A DNA stretch of 64,000 nt from Enterococcus larvae (GTDB lineage Bacteria > Bacillota > Bacilli > Lactobacillales > Enterococcaceae): NCBI RefSeq assembly GCF_017830045.1, contig NZ_JAEDXU010000004.1, positions 62,001 to 126,000 on the forward strand, read 5' to 3'. The translations under genes and the position numbers were made by a program. Below the pieces are notes generated by a model that did not search any database, was not told where the DNA came from, and worked only from the letters and a program-made list of their open reading frames with translations. Position 1 is the stretch's first letter; each line of letters opens with the position of its first letter. Of this stretch, positions 52,780-61,807 are shown one piece after another.

Positions 52780-53271
52780 TCAGCGTAAGGCTTTGGCTTT
52801 TTCTAATGCTTCTGTATAATCAGGCTCTTCCGCAATTTCCGGACTGATTCTTTCATAAGCTAAGATGCCATCCTTATCAATAACAAAAATCCCGCGAGCT
52901 AAATGCCCCATTTCAGGAATAAACAATCCGTAGGCTTCTCCGAATGTGTTGGCTTCATCACGAAGCATCTCCATGTCAACACCCTCCGCTGCACACCAAT
53001 TGCTTTGCTCTTCTTTGTTGTTGTTGGAAATTGTCAAAAACGCGACACCTTCTACAGCTCCTGCTTCCTGATTGAAACGTTTTGTCTGCAGTGAGCAGAT
53101 TCTAGTATCAATATCAGGAACCACACTGATCAGAACCGGCTGTCCTTTGAAATCCTTGAGACTGATGTCCTTGTCCGCCAGATTTTTCAATGTGAAGCCC
53201 GGTGCTGCATCCCCTGTTTTAGGTTGTTCTCCTGCTAATTCCAGCTGTTTCCCTTTTCTTGTTACGATCAT
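52780..53271 (-). CDS. tpx: Thiol peroxidase (atypical 2-Cys peroxiredoxin)
   Basis: A 163-residue peroxiredoxin. The peroxidatic Cys is at about 59 in DTRICSLQT and the resolving Cys at about 93 in NWCAAEG, the Tpx arrangement. It reduces H2O2 and alkyl hydroperoxides with thioredoxin. ATG 53271 has GGAGG 8 bp upstream, while the first ATG at 53277 is only 2 bp from it. Confidence 0.92.
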   Translation of the reverse strand: MIVTRKGKQLELAGEQPKTGDAAPGFTLKNLADKDISLKDFKGQPVLISVVPDIDTRICSLQTKRFNQEAGAVEGVAFLTISNNNKEEQSNWCAAEGVDMEMLRDEANTFGEAYGLFIPEMGHLARGIFVIDKDGILAYERISPEIAEEPDYTEALEKAKALR

Positions 53272-53433
53272 ATCCATTTCCTCCTTTATTCATTTCCATA
53301 GTCATCCTGCTAAATTATTCTATTCACGAAGCTCCTCTAGTTGTGCTAGAGAAAAAAAGCGCAGCCTCCGTTGATTTCAACAGGTTTCATCTATGAGTAT
53401 AGAGGAACGATTTTAAGAACTCAAAGAAACTGC

Positions 53434-54078
53434 CTACTTTGAAAAGGTCGTATCAAAATAGATCAAGGTCTGCAGTTCAGTCGTCAAATCAATATACTGC
53501 ACATTCACATGATTCGGAACAGTTACTCGATCCGGTGCAAAATTCAAAATCGCAGTAACACCGGCATCAACGATTTCATCGATGGCTCTTTGTGCATACT
53601 TGCTGGGAACTGTGGAAATCGCTACAGTCACGCCATTTTCCTCGATCATTCTTGTTAACTGATCCATTGGCTGTACGCAAATATCGTTGACTTTTTCCCC
53701 CACCAGTTCTTCATTCACATCGAAGGCACAAACAATATTCAAGTTCTCGTTTCGTCTGAAATTGTTTTTGATCAATGCCCGACCAAGATTACCACAACCG
53801 ATCAGTGCAATCCGCTTCTCCTCCTGTGTATTCAAGATATTACTGAATACCTCAATCAGGTAAGGGACATCGTAGCCATAGCCGCTTCTGCCCAACTCGC
53901 CTAAATGAGAAAAATCCCTACGGATCGTCGCAGGCGGAATTTGAACGATTTCACTGAATTCTCTGGACTTGATTCGGACAACACCCGAGTCGTCCAGCAT
54001 TTTCAAATAGCGCAAATACAATGGTAAGCGTTTGGCTGTTGCTTTAGGTATTTTTTTTTCGTTTGCCAGTATCTCCAT
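53434..54078 (-). CDS. rex: Redox-sensing transcriptional repressor Rex
   Basis: A 214-residue protein. An N-terminal winged helix (RIKSREFSEIVQIPPATIRR) precedes a Rossmann domain with IGCGNLGRA (about 93-101) for NAD(H). Rex senses the NADH/NAD+ ratio and represses fermentative and respiratory genes. AAGGAG lies upstream. A palindrome at 54138-54162 in its leader includes TTGTGAA, half of a Rex site. Confidence 0.93.
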   Translation of the reverse strand: MEILANEKKIPKATAKRLPLYLRYLKMLDDSGVVRIKSREFSEIVQIPPATIRRDFSHLGELGRSGYGYDVPYLIEVFSNILNTQEEKRIALIGCGNLGRALIKNNFRRNENLNIVCAFDVNEELVGEKVNDICVQPMDQLTRMIEENGVTVAISTVPSKYAQRAIDEIVDAGVTAILNFAPDRVTVPNHVNVQYIDLTTELQTLIYFDTTFSK

Positions 54079-54137
54079 TTGATTTCTCCTTGTTAATTAT
54101 TTCACATTCTAGTGTAACATCCGCCAAAGAATACAGC

Positions 54138-54162
54138 AATCACTTTGTGAAAAAAAGTGATT
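54138..54162. promoter_or_regulatory. Palindrome upstream of rex (possible autoregulatory site)
   Basis: AATCACTTT and AAAGTGATT are perfect arms around 7 bases. The centre includes TTTGTGAA, one half of the TTGTGAAN4TTCACAA Rex consensus; the other half is poor. Confidence 0.4.
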
Positions 54163-54242
54163 TTCTTTACAAAAAAGATTATTTTATTAAAAAAATCCTC
54201 ATTAAAGGTTATGCCGCTAAACAGACACTCTTCACAAAAAAT

Positions 54243-54288
54243 AAAAGGATTAAATGGCATGATCCCACTCAATCCTTTCATTTTTTCT
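54243..54288 (-). terminator. Terminator of thiI
   Basis: GAAAGGATT and AATCCTTTT pair around a 19-base loop, followed by a T-tract on the minus strand. Confidence 0.7.
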
Positions 54289-54290
54289 AC

Positions 54291-55502
54291 TTATAGCAAG
54301 TCAGAAAAATCATCTTCCGTTTCATTCTGACTATCAGCCGTTATTTCACTAACTTTGATTCCCGCAAGGGCACGTTCCATCAAACCTTCGAGATCAAGGC
54401 GTGCTTCATAAGCCCGTGCCTTCTCCAGTTTTGGCCTTGTTTTCGGCTGCGGCGGCGCAAAAATCGTGCAGCAATCCTCAAATGGCTGGATTGCCAGCTC
54501 GAAGGTATCGATCCGCTCAGCAATCTCAATGATCTCATTTTTATCCATTGAAACGACTGGACGAATGATCGGTGTCGTTGTGACTTCATTGATTGCCACC
54601 ATACTTTGCAGGGTTTGAGAAGCAACCTGACCTAACGATTCTCCGTTGATGATCACTAACCCATTGCGCTGTTCTCTCAGTGCATCAGTCAAACGCAGCA
54701 TCAAGCGACGCGTCACCGTCATCAAATAGCCTTGCGGCACTACTCGTTTGATTTCCTCTTGGATTTCAGTGAAGGGAACTTCAATAAACTGAACGCTTCC
54801 TGAATAAGGGGCCAGCTTTCCAGCTAAATCTTTCGCCTTTTGTAAGGCCTGCTCGCTTGTATAAGGAGGACTGGCAAAATGAACAGCTTCGACTTCTACT
54901 CCTCGCTTCATCGATAAATAACCGGCTACCGGGGAATCGATCCCGCCTGACAGCATCAGCATTCCACGTCCACCAGTTCCTGCAGGCAGACCACCTGCCC
55001 CAAGAATCGTTTCATAAGAAAGATAGACTCCTTCTCTACGGATTTCCACACGAATATTGATATCCGGCTTCTTCATCTGCACCTGAATATTTGGATAGAC
55101 TTCAAATACTGCCCCGCCTAATTCACGATTCAACTCATTAGAATCCATTTCATAACTATGGTCGGAACGCTTTGTCGTGATTTTAAATGTTTTTCCTTCT
55201 TGATAGACTTCTTTAATGATTTCCTGTACTGCCGAACGCACGACTGCAAATTCTCTATCCACACGAATACTTGGAGAAAAACTCTGAATGCCAAAAACCT
55301 TCGCCAGCTTCGGCATGATTTGTGTGCTATCTTCCCCATTTAAAAGTAGATGCATGCGGTCACGATCTGCATGGATTTTGATTGCGGGAAAACCCTTCAA
55401 TGCCTGCTTCACATTTGCTGCCAGCTGCATGATAAATGTCTTTCTATTTTTTCCTTTAGTAGACAGCTCGCCGTAGCGAACCATGATTTCTGTATATTTC
55501 AA
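54291..55502 (-). CDS. thiI: tRNA 4-thiouridine synthase ThiI
   Basis: A 403-residue protein: a ferredoxin-like/THUMP N-terminus (about 1-165) and a PP-loop ATPase with [12 protein letters not shown]. The C-terminal rhodanese domain of enteric ThiI is absent, as usual in Gram-positives. It makes s4U8 in tRNA using sulfur from a partner cysteine desulfurase, which is encoded upstream. TTG 55502 is chosen: AGAGGG lies 7 bp upstream and (M)[12 protein letters not shown] matches the family start. Confidence 0.93.
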   Translation of the reverse strand: MKYTEIMVRYGELSTKGKNRKTFIMQLAANVKQALKGFPAIKIHADRDRMHLLLNGEDSTQIMPKLAKVFGIQSFSPSIRVDREFAVVRSAVQEIIKEVYQEGKTFKITTKRSDHSYEMDSNELNRELGGAVFEVYPNIQVQMKKPDINIRVEIRREGVYLSYETILGAGGLPAGTGGRGMLMLSGGIDSPVAGYLSMKRGVEVEAVHFASPPYTSEQALQKAKDLAGKLAPYSGSVQFIEVPFTEIQEEIKRVVPQGYLMTVTRRLMLRLTDALREQRNGLVIINGESLGQVASQTLQSMVAINEVTTTPIIRPVVSMDKNEIIEIAERIDTFELAIQPFEDCCTIFAPPQPKTRPKLEKARAYEARLDLEGLMERALAGIKVSEITADSQNETEDDFSDLL

Positions 55503-55847
55503 ATAAGAACCCTCTTTCACTTGCTTTCATTGTTATGCCAATGCAGCTTGATTATTTTACTATGTATAGATGATTACGTTAGGACAAATAGGATCGATCC
55601 ATTTTTCTATTTAACGGCTTCTCTCTATTATAAACTCTGTTGAAGAAATGACATTCGTTTCTAATTTCTTTGCTCTGCATATTATGCAAAGGTCACTTCT
55701 CGTATGATGAGCCTTTTAGAAATAAAATCCTGTTCCACTATAACATAGGAACAGGATTTTTCAAGCCTTTATCTATGAGAAATCTGTCAAGAAAATCACT
55801 CATTCTAAAAATTTCCAAACAATTGCTTTCAGTCGATCGATTTACGC
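55503..55847. other. Intergenic region between cysteine desulfurase and thiI
   Basis: No gene is supported. It holds the terminator at 55724-55760 and, on the minus strand, the thiI promoter, which I cannot place with confidence. Confidence 0.45.
55724..55760 (-). terminator. Terminator after the cysteine desulfurase gene
   Basis: AAAATCCTGTTCC and GGAACAGGATTTT form a 13-bp stem around 11 bases; T-rich sequence follows on both strands. Confidence 0.8.
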
Positions 55848-56996
55848 CTAGCCATTGATCTTCAGAAATTTCTTATGCAGCTGATTGAAAATAATCATGA
55901 ACTGCTCCACCTCTGCCAATGTATTGCTCTCATCCAAACTGATTCGTACGGCCGCACTAGCCTCTCCTTCCGGAATTCTCATTGCATGAAGTGTGCTCCC
56001 AACAGTCTTTTTTCGACTGGAGCAAGCGCTAGTAGTAGAGATAAAAATTTGTTTTTCCTCTAACGCATGGACCATTACCTCACCGCGAATTCCCGGTAGA
56101 GCAAAACACACGATATGAGGGGCAAAATCTGTCGTACTTTCAGAAAACAGCCGTACATTCGTATACCCCGATAACTGCTCGAGCAAGTAATCACGCAGCT
56201 GTTCCACACGACCTTCTCGCTCTTGATTCTTTTCAATGTAAAGACGGAGAGCTCTGGCTGTCGCTACAATCCCTGCGATATTCTCTGTGCCGCTGCGCTG
56301 ATTTTCTTCTTGACCGCCGCCAGTCAGCAACGGCGCTAACTTACGTCCTTTCTTCCAATAGATAAATCCGACACCCTTCGGACCATGAAATTTGTGTGCT
56401 GAGAATACTGCAAAGTCAACACGCGACGTCAGCCAGTCTTCTTTAGAAACTTTACCGATCGCCTGAACCGCATCTACATGAAAATGGATCGTTGGAAATT
56501 CTTCTAAAACCTCACTGATTGCTTTTATCGGTTGAATCGTACCAATCTCATTATTCACTGCCATGACAGAAACTAAAATAGTCTCTTTACGGATCAATGC
56601 TCTTAATTCTTCCACACGAACAAAGCCCCGCTCATCTACCGGTAAAACCGAAAGCTCAAAACCTAATTTTTCCAGCTGAGCCGCCGTTTCTGAAACTGCT
56701 GGATGCTCAATTCCTGAAATAATGATGTGCTTGCCAAATGCTTGTTTCTCAATTGCAGTACCCTTCATTATCCAGTTGTCTCCCTCAGTTCCACCTGAGG
56801 TAAAGAAAATCTCTCCTGTATCAACAGCTAATAACTCAGCGATTTGCTTTCTCGCTTGTTCCAACAAGCGATACGCCTGATTACCAAGCTCATGCAGACT
56901 AGATGGATTACCGATGATCCGCTGACTGGTTTTTATATAAGTATCCAACACTTGAGGATAAATAGCTGTTGTGGCGCTATTATCAAAATAAATCAT
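55848..56996 (-). CDS. Cysteine desulfurase (NifS/IscS-like, ThiI partner)
   Basis: A 382-residue PLP enzyme. The Lys is in SAHKFHGPKG and the active-site Cys in STTSACSSRKK; FTSGGTEGDN binds the cofactor. ATG 56996 has AAGGA 7 bp upstream and gives MIYFDNSATT, the family start; the longer frame is not real. Paired with thiI, it corresponds to the Bacillus NifZ type that hands sulfur to ThiI for tRNA s4U. Confidence 0.9.
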   Translation of the reverse strand: MIYFDNSATTAIYPQVLDTYIKTSQRIIGNPSSLHELGNQAYRLLEQARKQIAELLAVDTGEIFFTSGGTEGDNWIMKGTAIEKQAFGKHIIISGIEHPAVSETAAQLEKLGFELSVLPVDERGFVRVEELRALIRKETILVSVMAVNNEIGTIQPIKAISEVLEEFPTIHFHVDAVQAIGKVSKEDWLTSRVDFAVFSAHKFHGPKGVGFIYWKKGRKLAPLLTGGGQEENQRSGTENIAGIVATARALRLYIEKNQEREGRVEQLRDYLLEQLSGYTNVRLFSESTTDFAPHIVCFALPGIRGEVMVHALEEKQIFISTTSACSSRKKTVGSTLHAMRIPEGEASAAVRISLDESNTLAEVEQFMIIFNQLHKKFLKING

Positions 56997-57132
56997 TCTC
57001 ATGTCCTTCTTCCCAAAAAAATTCTTTACCATTATATCGTTTTTACTGCCGTTCTTCAATCATTCACGTTTTATGCTCCTCAGACTCGTTTATTATCAAC
57101 AAACAGTATTAATTGACTGTTCTCAACCAAAG

Positions 57133-57163
57133 AAAAAAACAGAGCAACCTGTACAGTTGCTCC
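57133..57163 (-). terminator. Terminator of ezrA
   Basis: GAGCAAC-TGTACAG-GTTGCTC on the minus strand, then TGTTTTTTT. Confidence 0.88.
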
Positions 57164-57170
57164 GTTTCTA

Positions 57171-58892
57171 TTATACAGCATCTAAGTTTTTGAAGTAAAT
57201 ATCTTCAATCCGTCTGAATGCTCCTGGTTCCACTCTTTCAAGTGCTGTACCAATCACATCCAATGCATCCTGATAGCGATATTCTTTAGAGAATAGATCC
57301 AATGTTTTTTCCATCGCCTGACTGATTGCTTCATTTGTATGACGATAGCGATTTGCGTATTGCATCATCTGCTCTGTTAAAGCAGCTGAGTTTACCAAAT
57401 CATTGGTCTTCTTATCCAACAGCTCCAGATCTTCTTCACATAAATCTGCCAGCTTATTAATTTCATCGATATTGATACGAATACGATTCAATGCTTTACT
57501 TAATTCTTCGATACGGTCAGTAGCGACAAAGAAGAATTCCAGATAAGTCGTTGGTAAACCGGGAAGACGTTTCTTCTCTACAAAACGCTTCAGGTTACGT
57601 AAGCGGAATTCAAATTGATCCACTTTATCCTGTGCTTCTTTTTCACCTTTACGAAGTTCTTTCAAGGACAAATCGATTTCCATTTGCTGATTTTCAATGT
57701 CAGCAAGTACACGATAACAGTCTTTGAAGAAAACCTGTACTTCTGAATAGGCAACAGTATGTTCAGCCATTTTCGGCTCGTAATCTTCATAGCGACGAAT
57801 CAGTTCTTCAATTTCAGACTGGAAGCCTCGTGAACGTCCAAGCTCATTATGGTTCAGTGTATAACTTTGAGACGTATGATCCAGCTCGATCATCAGCTGA
57901 CGATTGTTTCTAAGAACATGGGCAATGTAATCGCCAATCGTTTTATGATTGTTGACCACATATTTTTTAGAATTGATTTCTTTTTCCATTACTTCATACA
58001 GCGCATCAATTGCAGCTGCTGTATCACGATTTGCCACTTCTACCGCAGCAACTTCCGCTTTTTCCAAATCAACAGTAGAGTTTTTCACACGCTTCTTCAC
58101 GCGATTCAATTCTTCATCGAAGTTTTGTTCAGGGAAGACAAAATGATCTTCTCTTAAACGCTTGTATCCTTCTTCGATTTCCTTGATCTGATCTGGGAAT
58201 ACTCGGCTAAGCTCATCATGCAATGGTGGAATTCGTTTCATCACATCATCCAATTCATAGGTATGACGCTCTGCGCTTTCCAATACTTCTCTAGCTTCCA
58301 CAGGATCACCTGATGTATTCAGTGTCACAAACTGTGTAAACTCGATTTCAATATTTTTCACTTGCTTTTGAAGTTCGGAATAAGCTGGTCCAAAGCCGTC
58401 TTTTTCCTCTTGAAGCAAGCCGCTGATCTCTTCGTAGATATCCAATGCCTTTTGAACTTCCAGTGAGTTACGTCCTTCACTGTCGCTAAGTTCCTTCAGA
58501 CCTCGGCGAATCTCTTCAACCTCAGATTCCATCTCATCCATTGTTTGCTCAGCTTCTGTAACTGCTCGTTTTGCTTTCATATAACGGAATGAATCATTCA
58601 ATTCTTCAACTTCAAAAATCTGGCTTTCCAGTTCTGCAAATGAACGAGTAGAAATGTCTGCCCAACGCTGATTCCATTCACGGAACGTATTCTGACTCTG
58701 TCCGACCATATGCATTTTTTTGATTTCGTCAACTTCTTCAATCACAGGCAAATCGAATAACTCTTCTTTTCTCTTTTCAAGAACTTTGAGTTTAGATTGA
58801 TTTTGCCTCCGCATAAAATGACCAATCAAGTATAAGATAGCCGCAACGATGATTATCACTAAAACCACGATAATAATCAAATTGTTCTTCAT
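57171..58892 (-). CDS. ezrA: Septation ring formation regulator EzrA
   Basis: A 573-residue protein with one N-terminal membrane helix (residues 4-26) and a long cytoplasmic part of spectrin-like coiled coils (about 95-540). It interacts with FtsZ and limits extra Z-rings. QNTFREWNQRWADIST and the length are typical for the family. GGAGG precedes the ATG. Confidence 0.95.
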   Translation of the reverse strand: MKNNLIIIVVLVIIIVAAILYLIGHFMRRQNQSKLKVLEKRKEELFDLPVIEEVDEIKKMHMVGQSQNTFREWNQRWADISTRSFAELESQIFEVEELNDSFRYMKAKRAVTEAEQTMDEMESEVEEIRRGLKELSDSEGRNSLEVQKALDIYEEISGLLQEEKDGFGPAYSELQKQVKNIEIEFTQFVTLNTSGDPVEAREVLESAERHTYELDDVMKRIPPLHDELSRVFPDQIKEIEEGYKRLREDHFVFPEQNFDEELNRVKKRVKNSTVDLEKAEVAAVEVANRDTAAAIDALYEVMEKEINSKKYVVNNHKTIGDYIAHVLRNNRQLMIELDHTSQSYTLNHNELGRSRGFQSEIEELIRRYEDYEPKMAEHTVAYSEVQVFFKDCYRVLADIENQQMEIDLSLKELRKGEKEAQDKVDQFEFRLRNLKRFVEKKRLPGLPTTYLEFFFVATDRIEELSKALNRIRINIDEINKLADLCEEDLELLDKKTNDLVNSAALTEQMMQYANRYRHTNEAISQAMEKTLDLFSKEYRYQDALDVIGTALERVEPGAFRRIEDIYFKNLDAV

Positions 58893-58918
58893 TAATGTTT
58901 CCTCCGTTTATTCAGCAT

Positions 58919-58948
58919 TCTATAATTAGGAATAGGCAGCTCTCTCAA
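58919..58948 (-). promoter_or_regulatory. ezrA promoter
   Basis: On the minus strand TTGAGA, an 18-bp spacer and TATAGA, with a short leader. Confidence 0.5.
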
Positions 58949-59482
58949 TGAATAATTGCTAGATTACAACTTGAAAGACTGGGACAAATTCTTTATCATT
59001 CTCGTCAAAAAGACAACCGTAGAAAATTATATCACAAAGCAGCTCTTCAAGCACTAATTTAATGAGGAAATCGCGAAAATTATTTCTGTTCCACTCTTCC
59101 TCTTAAGAGTCTCTTAAGCTTTATGCACACCAGTAGTGATAATAATTTCATTGCTTCCAGTTTATCAAAATTTCGAACAAAAATGAAGTGATTTATTTAA
59201 TACTTGATAAAAGAGGCAGAAAAGACCTTTTTCCTGTTGCATTTCATCAAGAATTTCGGTATCCTTTATACTATTAATATTATAGAACGATGAGAATAGA
59301 ATAGGAATCATTCCTGATATTCTAATCACAAGAAGATAAAACATCTGGAAAGCACCACAAATCACTTATTCTGTATATAATAGAAAATAACTATAAACCA
59401 TTCAGTAATAAATCACTTAAACTGATTGCTATATACACCCAACCAAGCACCCACAAAGAGACTTACGAAGCAGAACTTCAGA

Positions 59483-59511
59483 TTGAATTGTCCCAATATT
59501 GTGGATATTAA
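59483..59511 (+). promoter_or_regulatory. Putative lysC promoter
   Basis: TTGAAT, a 17-bp spacer and TATTAA. Transcription from here would include all three 104-nt repeats in a leader of about 355 nt. Confidence 0.5.
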
Positions 59512-59548
59512 AATGTGCACCCTGCAACCTGTAAAATCAATGAATATG

Positions 59549-59860
59549 AAGGAGTGCCAATTCCCTTTTAACAGGTACACTAGGGAATTGGACAACGGAC
59601 AGCTGATATGAAGAAATCGGGAAGTTACCTGACCGATTTACTCAGCAATATAAAGGAGTGCCAGTTCCCTTTTAACAGGTATACTAGGGAAATGGACAAC
59701 GGACAGCTTAAATGGTGAAACTGAGCAGTTACCTGAACAGTTTCCTCAACAATGTAAAGGAGTGCCAGTTCCCTTTTAACAGGTATACTAGGGAAATGGA
59801 CAACGGACAGCTTAAATGGTGAAACTGATCAGTTATCTGAGCAGTTTCCTCAACAATATA
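59549..59860 (+). repeat. Three 104-bp tandem repeats in the lysC leader, predicted structured RNA
   Basis: Units 59549-59652, 59653-59756 and 59757-59860; each starts AAGGAGTG, and the lysC ribosome site at 59861 continues the 104-bp period. Each unit holds hairpin 1 (CCAATTCCCT/AGGGAATTGG in unit 1) and hairpin 2 (AAATCGG/CCGATTT in unit 1, AAACTG/CAGTTT in units 2-3). Loop 1 has CAGGTA and loop 2 has TACCTG, or TATCTG in unit 3 (G-U pair). It does not look like a lysine riboswitch. Confidence 0.85.
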
Positions 59861-59874
59861 AAGGAGTGGAATTT

Positions 59875-61236
59875 GTGAAAGTTATTAAATTTGGCGGGAG
59901 TTCTTTGGCTTCGGCGCAGCAATTACAGAAAGTAGTTCAAATCGTGAAAGATGACGCAACACGAAAGTTCGTCGTTGTTTCCGCTCCTGGTAAGCGTTCC
60001 GATGAAGATATCAAGGTGACTGATTTATTGATCAGCTACCATGAAAAGTATCTGAACAATGAAGATCCCCAAGAGTTTATTCAGAAAATCATCGCAAGGT
60101 ATGAAAATATCATGGATGAGCTTGCTATGGATAAAACAATTTTAGCGGATATTCAACAATCAGTGGAGGCATTGGCGCAGTTGCCTAAGGAAAACAATCC
60201 GCATCTTTTTGATGCTTTTCTGGCAAGTGGTGAAAATAATAATGCCAAGCTGGTTGCTGCTTTTTTCAAAGAGCAGGGGTTGCCTGCTGTTTATAAAAAT
60301 CCTCATGATTTAGGCATTATCGTGACAGACGAACCGGGAAATGCTCGTATCCTTCCTTCTTCCTATGAGAAAATCCGCCGTTATAGAGACAGCGAAGAGA
60401 TTTTTGTGGTTCCGGGTTTCTTTGGCTACACAGAGGCTGGGGAAATTTGTACATTTTCACGTGGCGGTTCGGATATTACCGGATCGATCGTTGCTGCTGG
60501 TGTTCAGGCTGATTTATATGAAAACTTTACAGATGTCGATGGTATTTTTGTCGCTCATCCTGGAATCGTTCGGCAGCCAAAAACAATCAAAGAACTGACT
60601 TATCGGGAAATGCGGGAGCTGGCTTATGCCGGGTTTGCAGTACTTCATGATGAAGCGCTGATGCCTGCCTATAAGGCTCATATCCCTGTAGTAATCAAAA
60701 ATACCAATAACCCGTCTCATCCGGGTACCTTGATCACAACAAAGCGTGAAGCGGATGCGGAACCTGTTGTGGGGATCGCCAGTGACCAAAATTTTGCGAC
60801 TATTTATATTAGTAAGTACTTGATGAATAGAGAGTTGGGCTTCGGACGTAAAGTGTTGGAAATCCTAGAAAATATGGGCTTAAGCTATGAGCATATGCCA
60901 TCTGGGATCGATGATATCTCAATCGTCTTACGTGAACGCCAATTAACACCAGAAATCGAAGAACACCTGATCCACGAGCTTGAGCAAGAGCTAAAACCTG
61001 ATGAGCTGCGAATCACTCATGGTCTTTCCATGATCATGATCGTGGGCGAAGGAATGCAGCGTCGCATCGGGGTAACAGCGGATAGTACAGCTGCCCTTGC
61101 AAAAAATAAAATCAATCTGGAAATGATCAACCAAGGCTCTTCTGAGGTCAGTATTATGTTTGGTATTCGTGAAGAAGAAGAAAAACACGCCATTCGAGCA
61201 CTTTATGAAACATTCTTCGGCGAGCAAGCTGAATGA
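59875..61236 (+). CDS. lysC: Aspartate kinase
   Basis: A 453-residue enzyme. KFGGSSLA lies at residues 5-12, FSRGGSDITGS in the kinase domain, and two ACT domains form the C-terminus (about 310-453), where feedback amino acids bind in the family. It phosphorylates aspartate, the entry to lysine, threonine and methionine synthesis. The start is GTG 59875: AAGGAG lies 9 bp before it and MKVIKFGGSS is the family opening; the earlier GTG 59866 overlaps the ribosome site. No other amino-acid pathway gene is nearby. Confidence 0.93.
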   Translation: MKVIKFGGSSLASAQQLQKVVQIVKDDATRKFVVVSAPGKRSDEDIKVTDLLISYHEKYLNNEDPQEFIQKIIARYENIMDELAMDKTILADIQQSVEALAQLPKENNPHLFDAFLASGENNNAKLVAAFFKEQGLPAVYKNPHDLGIIVTDEPGNARILPSSYEKIRRYRDSEEIFVVPGFFGYTEAGEICTFSRGGSDITGSIVAAGVQADLYENFTDVDGIFVAHPGIVRQPKTIKELTYREMRELAYAGFAVLHDEALMPAYKAHIPVVIKNTNNPSHPGTLITTKREADAEPVVGIASDQNFATIYISKYLMNRELGFGRKVLEILENMGLSYEHMPSGIDDISIVLRERQLTPEIEEHLIHELEQELKPDELRITHGLSMIMIVGEGMQRRIGVTADSTAALAKNKINLEMINQGSSEVSIMFGIREEEEKHAIRALYETFFGEQAE

Positions 61237-61255
61237 TCACTTCCTTCTACAAGCA

Positions 61256-61311
61256 AAAAGACAGCACCCATAGAATCGAAGGATTCTAGGATTGCTGTCT
61301 TTTCTTTTTTT
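61256..61311. terminator. Bidirectional terminator between lysC and the MazG-like gene
   Basis: AAAAGACAGCA and TGCTGTCTTTT enclose an inner TAGAATC/GGATTCTA helix, flanked by A- and T-tracts. It overlaps the stop codon of the convergent gene. Confidence 0.8.
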
Positions 61312-61807
61312 GACGCTCCAGTTCCGCCTTAAGCTTTGGTTCCGGTGCATGCTTCTCTTCCCAGTCATCAGGCTTCAATACTTTATGGGTCACCTCATGG
61401 TAGCGAGGCTTTCCATCTGAGAAAAGCTTGCCCATGTTCGCCTCGTGGACAATTGTGAATAGTTCTGTTGGATCAACGCCCAGCAACGAAAAAGAGCCGT
61501 ATGTAAAATAAAGCAGGTCAATCAAAGCATCCACCTGATCCACTAATACGTCATCAATCTGTTTTTCTTTTTGCAGCATTTTCTTTTCAGCAGTATCCAC
61601 ATCTGCCTTCAGCTGTTGGACAAGTGTATGAAATTGCTCCGCATCATTATCAGCCGATGCATATAGAAATTCCACCAGCTCTTCCACCTTAAAACCGGCA
61701 CGTGCAGAAGCTTCTTTACTGGTGAATGCTTTTGGCGCTTCCGGTCGTCGATTGTCAAAAGTTTCATGAAAAAGCTCTGCTTTCTCGTAAGGGTTATCGA
61801 TTTTCAT
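61286..61807 (-). CDS. MazG-like/HisE-like nucleotide pyrophosphohydrolase superfamily protein
   Basis: A 173-residue, all-helical protein. The metal-site pattern is KVEELVEFLYAS near residue 37 and DQVDALIDLLYFTYG near 90 (ExxE and ExxD-type motifs). Related proteins hydrolyse non-canonical NTPs, but the substrate here is unknown. AAGGAGG precedes the ATG, and the start overlaps the HAD gene by 14 bp. Confidence 0.8.
   Translation of the reverse strand: MKIDNPYEKAELFHETFDNRRPEAPKAFTSKEASARAGFKVEELVEFLYASADNDAEQFHTLVQQLKADVDTAEKKMLQKEKQIDDVLVDQVDALIDLLYFTYGSFSLLGVDPTELFTIVHEANMGKLFSDGKPRYHEVTHKVLKPDDWEEKHAPEPKLKAELERQKKKRQQS

Larger units (their letters stand above)
58893..59548. other. Long AT-rich intergenic region between divergent ezrA and lysC
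   Basis: It contains the ezrA promoter (58919-58948) and a lysC promoter candidate (59483-59511). Short frames in it have no ribosome sites. From 59549 the tandem repeats begin. Confidence 0.5.

Noticed and set aside
59165-59365. 66-codon minus-strand frame in the ezrA-lysC gap
   Set aside because: No ribosome site; AT-rich sequence gives such frames by chance.
59549-59860. CRISPR-like repetition upstream of lysC
   Set aside because: The 104-bp units abut directly without spacers, and no cas genes are present.
59512-59874. Lysine riboswitch in front of lysC
   Set aside because: The conserved lysine-riboswitch core elements are not visible and the repeat unit is too short for its five-helix fold.
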